Part shown: positions 59,565 through 64,000 of the stretch, in pieces | Layout of the letters: each line of letters starts with the position of its first letter | Position numbering within the stretch: position 1 is the first letter of the stretch | From: Adineta steineri | Taxonomy: Eukaryota; Rotifera; Eurotatoria; Adinetida; Adinetidae | Reading direction: 5' to 3' | Length of the DNA: 64,000 bases | Assembly (NCBI GenBank): GCA_905250115.1 | Contig: CAJNOI010000062.1 | Location: 352,249-416,248 of the forward strand | Position numbers and translations under genes: made by a program | Notes under the pieces: model-generated | What the model was told of the DNA's origin: nothing | Databases searched by the model: none | The model's input: only the letters and a program-made list of their open reading frames with translations

Positions 59565-61482
59565 ATGACTTCAAATGTAATCTTTCAACATCGACAACGT
59601 TTTCAAAGAGTTTTTGTTCGATCATTTTTTGGTTTATTTACAGAATATGAAACACCAAAATTAGTTGTAATACATAGTTTATCACTTACTATTTTACTTC
59701 GTCTTATGCAAGCTATTCTTCTAATCTATTCCATATTATATTTACTTTTATATGAAAAAGGTTATCAAAAACAGGATACATCAATTGTATCATCCGTTAC
59801 ACTTAAAGTTAAAGGAATTGGTTATATACATACAGCACAAAATGGAACACTTATTATTGATGTAGCAGGTATATTAGAAAAGAATTAATTTCGAATAGAA
59901 GAATCATTTCATTTTAATAGATTATATTATTCCACCATCGGAAAATAATGCTATATTTATAATGTCAAGTTATGGTCAAACTGATCAAATACGATCTAAA
60001 TGTTCAGAAAGTTCACTTTTAAAAGAAGCAGAATGTGACAATGATAATGAATGTCAAAATAAACCATTTTCACCAAGAGCAAATGGACGTTGGACAGGTC
60101 GATGTATATTACCATCCGACGGACAAATTTCTAATGATACATTGAGTAAAACAAAATCATCGAAAGGTTTATGTGAATATGCAGGTAAATTTACTTTTTC
60201 TATACGTTACACACATTATGAATAGCGATAATACAATTTTTCCTATTAGAATATAGATAATAAGAAATGGCAGGACGTTTGTTATATAAATAAGATAAAT
60301 GATCATTTAACGTATACTATCGATATAACATTAAGATATAGGGCAAAAAACCTATGATTACAAAATATATTATTTTAAAACTTAAGAAAATAGATAAAAA
60401 TTTTCCACAGACAATCTTGAAATAACATATGATAAATATCAGATGCTGTCAATCTTTTGTATTCTTAGAAATGTTAAGTGAATTAAGACAAAATGAAGAA
60501 AGAATTATTTAGAGTACAGGCACCACATGTTACTAATGAAAACTAAATAAATAAGATAACATACATAAGGCTAGAACAGCTGTTATACAATATTCCTTTT
60601 TAAGATTATTAATGGTAGTTTTTTTTATTATTATAGGTTGGTGTCCACCTGAAAATGATGAAGCATCACCAGCGCTTATTAATGAAGTTTTGAATTTTAC
60701 AATATTTATAAAAAATTTTATTGAATTTCCAGTATTTGCTGTTAAACATAAAAATATGGTTGATGATTTAAAACCATGTGTTTTCCATGCGAATCTGTCG
60801 AAAGATTGTCCAATATTTACTCTTGATTATATAGTAAATCAAGCTGAAAAAGATGCGGAAGAACGTGATCTAATGTTACGTCTTGGTGGTGTTATAAGTG
60901 TTAAACTTGATTGGGATTGTGATTTAGATCGAGGTATAAAATTATGTAAACCAGAATATACATTTGCTCGTCTTGATGTTCCATTTCGTGAAAAACCATT
61001 TTCACGTGGGTTTAATTTTCGTTATGCATTTCATTGGAAATCGACGTATGAAAATCATCGTACATTAACTAAAGCTTATGGTCTTCGTTTAATAATTGCT
61101 GTTAGTGGTAAAGCTGGAAAATTTGATTCAATTACATTAAGTTTAAATACAGGTTCATTAGTTGGAATATTTGGTTTAGCAACATTTTTTTTGCGATATT
61201 ATTTTACTTCATTTATCAAAAAAATCACGTACTTACCGTAAACATGTTTTTGAAACTGTTCTTTCAAGAACACGTTTAAATAGTGTATTTCAACGTCCAC
61301 CAGATCTTACTCAAATTGATATTAAGGAAAAATCTACAATTTTAGAAACAACTACTAGTCGAACTGATTTAGTAAATGCAATGTATGAAAATAATACAAA
61401 ATCTCTTAGAAAAACAAGTTCTACACGTCCATTGACACTGACTAATTCAGAGAAAATGAAGGTACATCCGGAAGAGGAATGA
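59565..61482 (+). CDS. P2X-type ATP-gated cation channel with apparent frameshift in TM2
   Basis: Exons: 59565-59868, 59921-60184 and 60637-61482. Features in order: the cytosolic N-terminus with the conserved Tyr-x-Thr-x-Lys site (YETPK); TM1 (RLMQAILLIYSILYLLLYE); the ATP-site lysines in TLKVKGIGY; DVADYIIPP; all ten ectodomain cysteines (SKC, AEC, NEC, GRC, GLC, GWC, KPC, KDC, DWDC, KLC); RGFNFRYAFHW; and TM2. The T run at 61185-61192 has eight bases. As written the frame leaves the family pattern and stops at 61241. Reading one T fewer restores the conserved Cys-Asp-Ile step of TM2 and opens a ~95-residue tail to 61482. This is either a sequencing error in a homopolymer or a real mutation. 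Family knowledge: trimeric, ATP-gated, cation-permeable plasma-membrane channel. Confidence 0.85.
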
Positions 61483-63072
61483 TCTGTATATGTATTATAT
61501 TAACGAAGTTAGGTTACACCAATAATAAATCAAATAATTAATAATTAATTGATGATGCCAAAATTGAGCTATATCTTTCTTCATCATCTTTCAGAAGTAG
61601 TTCGTTGTGGTATTACATGAAAAGGTATTTAGAGTTGAATTTATTTGTTCATAACGTAATAGAATAATTATGAGAATGAATAGCAATTAATTGATAATTA
61701 TTTGATTACATATATGTAAAATAATGATCCTTTTTTAATTAGATTTTGTTTTTAATTTATATCTTTTTTTTGTGATAATTTGATAGATATGTATTAAAAC
61801 AAATGCTGTACATTTCGTTTTATTGATTAGAGAATAACTTTGAAGATTTATTTTCGTATATATTTGTCATTCTGTGCTTATCTATTTTTTTCTCTTTTCT
61901 GTCTGTAATATCGTATGAAGCGAAGCGGTCATTGTGCACTTTTACAAAAGTATTTACTACTTGACAGTAGTAACAGATTTCGGAGGAGGAAGAGGTGTTG
62001 GGTGCGATTGCACTTCATTTGGATTTCTCCATGCATCAATTTTCCAAATGTCGATAGAAGATTTATTAAAGAAAAAAAAAAGAATGGTGGATATATAACA
62101 ACATAATATTATATACAATTTTGAGTATTTCAAGGCATAGAGTATTCCTAATTTTCATTAGTTAGCTCTAAAAAAATGAAAAATCTTATAATATTAAACG
62201 ATAGTCGATAATATAATACTGTTGATTTGAACAACTATAAAATCTACATAATCATTTTGTCCAATAGATAAGTGTTGTTTTAAATCCCATATAGAAAAGA
62301 ATGCAATAAACTTAAATTACGATACAAACTTTTGCTGGAATATTTTTTAACTGCTATCAACAATGCATTTATAATTGATCATTTTTACCGTTACGAACGT
62401 ATGATAACTTCTTGTCGATACAAAAATAATATTCTTTGTTAAAATTATAAAACATGGATTAGTAAATAGAATACATAGTGTACCACATTATCATTTGTGA
62501 AAAAATGTTTTCTTATATCTTTAGGTATAACAACTTTGAAGTTTTTTAAGAACTATTTACAAACATAACTGTTTTAAATATGTTTGTATGGAATACTTTT
62601 CTTTTTCGAACAGAATACAACAAAGCTCCTACAATATTTTTAAGTCAATAGCTGTTTCTCGTTCACTGATACAGTCCTTTTGTTCTTCCAAAACGATGTA
62701 TGGCAAAGAGAAGCAACAATCACTAAAGGAATCATATTTTTATTTCTATTCCATTTCAATGATAAAGTATAGGTGATATATTGAATTACTAAAATAATTA
62801 TATTGATAAAGCCAAAAAAGTTAGAAAGAATAACTATACAACGAAATCATTTCGTTCTATCGCAAACGTTGTTAAGAAATTTATTTGTACTGATCTGTTT
62901 CTTGCTCTTCACAACAGTATTTAAAAAAGTAACTAGTTGATGTTTCTTATTAAGCCTTGACAAAAATACGCCATTGCTATTATAAATAAGAATGGTAGGT
63001 CTTCTTACTATTTACAAAAAATAACAGTTATTGCCAATCTTATAATCAACATCAAAGTATAGAAAGAACCAA
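61483..63072. other. Intergenic, nothing recognised
   Basis: About 1.6 kb of AT-rich sequence between the P2X gene and the ADP-ribosyltransferase-like gene. The short ORFs (61915-62106, 62588-62776) have no domain or coding bias. Confidence 0.45.
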
Positions 63073-64000
63073 ATGAGTGAATCAGAATCCAATCCGAAAG
63101 CGTCTTTATCATTAAACACGACCATAACACCATCGAATGCTATTCAACAAAGACGACGAATGGTTCGAGATTGTTCGCTTCTCTGTTTAGATGAATGTAT
63201 GGATGAAGCAAATCAAGAATATCAAAACATTTTGACACAATTGAAAATCAATACTGACAATGTCAACATATTTAAGCAGCGAGACGAATGTATCGACTTT
63301 CTTACAGATGTAGAAGAAAACATCAAGTTTTTTCTCGTTCTTGAAAACACTATGGCTCAACATATAGTCCCTCTCATCAATGGTATTCCTCAGCTGGATG
63401 GTGTGTATATCGTCAATGATACTAAAATTCTACATGAAAAATGGACAACAAAATGGCAAAAAATTAAGAGCGTTCATAACAACATCGATGACTTATGCAA
63501 AGTATTACAACTGAATGTGAAGAGATGCAATCAAGATTCGATTGCCATGAGTTTTCTTACGGTAGATGAAATGATTTCAACTGATAGTTTAAATCAGTTA
63601 GATCCAACATTTATGTATACTCAAATATTTAAAGAAATCATTCTTGATATGGAACATGGTAAACAAGCTATCAAAGAATTTACTACTTACTGCCGACAGA
63701 ACAACTCTGGATCGTCAACGAATATTGATGGATTTGAAAATAAATACCATACTCAATCAGCTATTTGGTGGTATACTTCTCCCTTATTTATCTACTCTAT
63801 GCTGAATTATGCTCTACGCTCTATGGAAGGTGATATCATTATTAACATGGGCTTCTTCATTCATGACCTTCACCAACAAATCCAACAACTACACCAACAA
63901 CAGCTTAGTAGTTATCAAGATAAACCATTCATAGTTTACCGGGGACAAGGTCTATCCAAAGCCAATTTCGAAAAACTGCAAAAAACAAGCGGTGCTTTAC
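63073..64000 (+). CDS. ADP-ribosyltransferase-like protein, truncated by right edge
   Basis: One open exon runs from the ATG at 63073 (MSESESNPKASLSLNTTITP) to the window end, at least 309 residues. The first ~250 residues are mostly helical and hydrophilic with no recognised domain. A Gln/His-rich stretch (HDLHQQIQQLHQQQLSS) precedes FIVYRGQGLSKANFEKL. The arginine-centred 'YRGQ' strand followed by this helix is the opening NAD-binding motif of ART-type mono-ADP-ribosyltransferase folds, common in large bdelloid families that often carry C-terminal TPR repeats. The catalytic Glu motif would lie beyond the window, so activity cannot be judged. Lack of introns and codon use more GC-rich than its neighbours hint at recent family expansion (inference). 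Confidence 0.75.
   Translation, partial: MSESESNPKASLSLNTTITPSNAIQQRRRMVRDCSLLCLDECMDEANQEYQNILTQLKINTDNVNIFKQRDECIDFLTDVEENIKFFLVLENTMAQHIVPLINGIPQLDGVYIVNDTKILHEKWTTKWQKIKSVHNNIDDLCKVLQLNVKRCNQDSIAMSFLTVDEMISTDSLNQLDPTFMYTQIFKEIILDMEHGKQAIKEFTTYCRQNNSGSSTNIDGFENKYHTQSAIWWYTSPLFIYSMLNYALRSMEGDIIINMGFFIHDLHQQIQQLHQQQLSSYQDKPFIVYRGQGLSKANFEKLQKTSGAL

Noticed and set aside
1..64000. CRISPR arrays, bacterial operons, viral genes
   Set aside because: None seen; spliced eukaryotic genes throughout and no regular spacer-repeat pattern.

Overview
The window looks like nuclear DNA of a small invertebrate, most probably a bdelloid rotifer. It is very AT-rich and gene-dense. Genes are split by many introns of about 50-60 bp with plain GT...AG ends, and a few longer introns carry small transposable elements. 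It also holds lineage-typical families: an F-box/leucine-rich protein, divergent rhodopsin-like receptors, and a protein with the RGQ motif of the large rotifer ADP-ribosyltransferase-like family. The genus is not determined. Three runs of exactly 100 N (13145-13244, 30854-30953, 52074-52173) are assembly gaps of unknown true size.

Layout, left to right. A disordered protein gene runs off the left edge (minus, 1-905). A gene-free stretch follows, then two plus-strand genes of unknown function (4414-6282, 6860-7582) and a four-pass membrane protein (8958-9562). On the minus strand come a gene resembling MULE-type transposases (10526-13293, interrupted by a gap), a polyglutamine C2H2 zinc-finger protein (13969-15330), a complete HECTD1-type HECT ubiquitin ligase spanning 11 kb (16928-27863), an F-box protein (28348-30074) and a BTB-BACK protein (32001-33779). 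On the plus strand is a myosin-XV-like tail (MyTH4-FERM) with no motor (34537-41441). Two rhodopsin-like GPCRs (44587-45994 plus; 49066-50119 minus) flank a 3 kb gene-free stretch.

The right part holds a fossil hAT transposase (50356-50989) and a MYND-finger gene (minus, 51358-52073) that faces UVRAG (plus, 52174-54388) across a gap. UVRAG, TIMM13 (54575-54952) and TRIP4 (55157-57049) are packed head-to-tail with about 190-205 bp between coding regions and acceptor-like sites just before the start codons, so they are an operon or trans-splicing candidate. Then come a chitin-deacetylase-like membrane protein lacking its catalytic acids and histidines (minus, 57200-58660), a P2X receptor with an apparent one-base frameshift in TM2 (plus, 59565-61482), and the 5' part of an ADP-ribosyltransferase-like gene running off the right edge.

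The most notable non-genic content is a set of short non-autonomous DNA transposons. Several have readable terminal inverted repeats and target-site duplications, and most sit in introns: hAT-like at 14175, 15986, 24370 and 34200; Mutator-like with an internal GACTTCA-rich array at 19340; TA-flanked foldbacks at 23195 and 39519; others at 11371 and 56555. A long foldback with roughly 205 bp arms lies in a UVRAG intron. I see no CRISPR array, rRNA or convincing tRNA gene, and no clear horizontally acquired gene.
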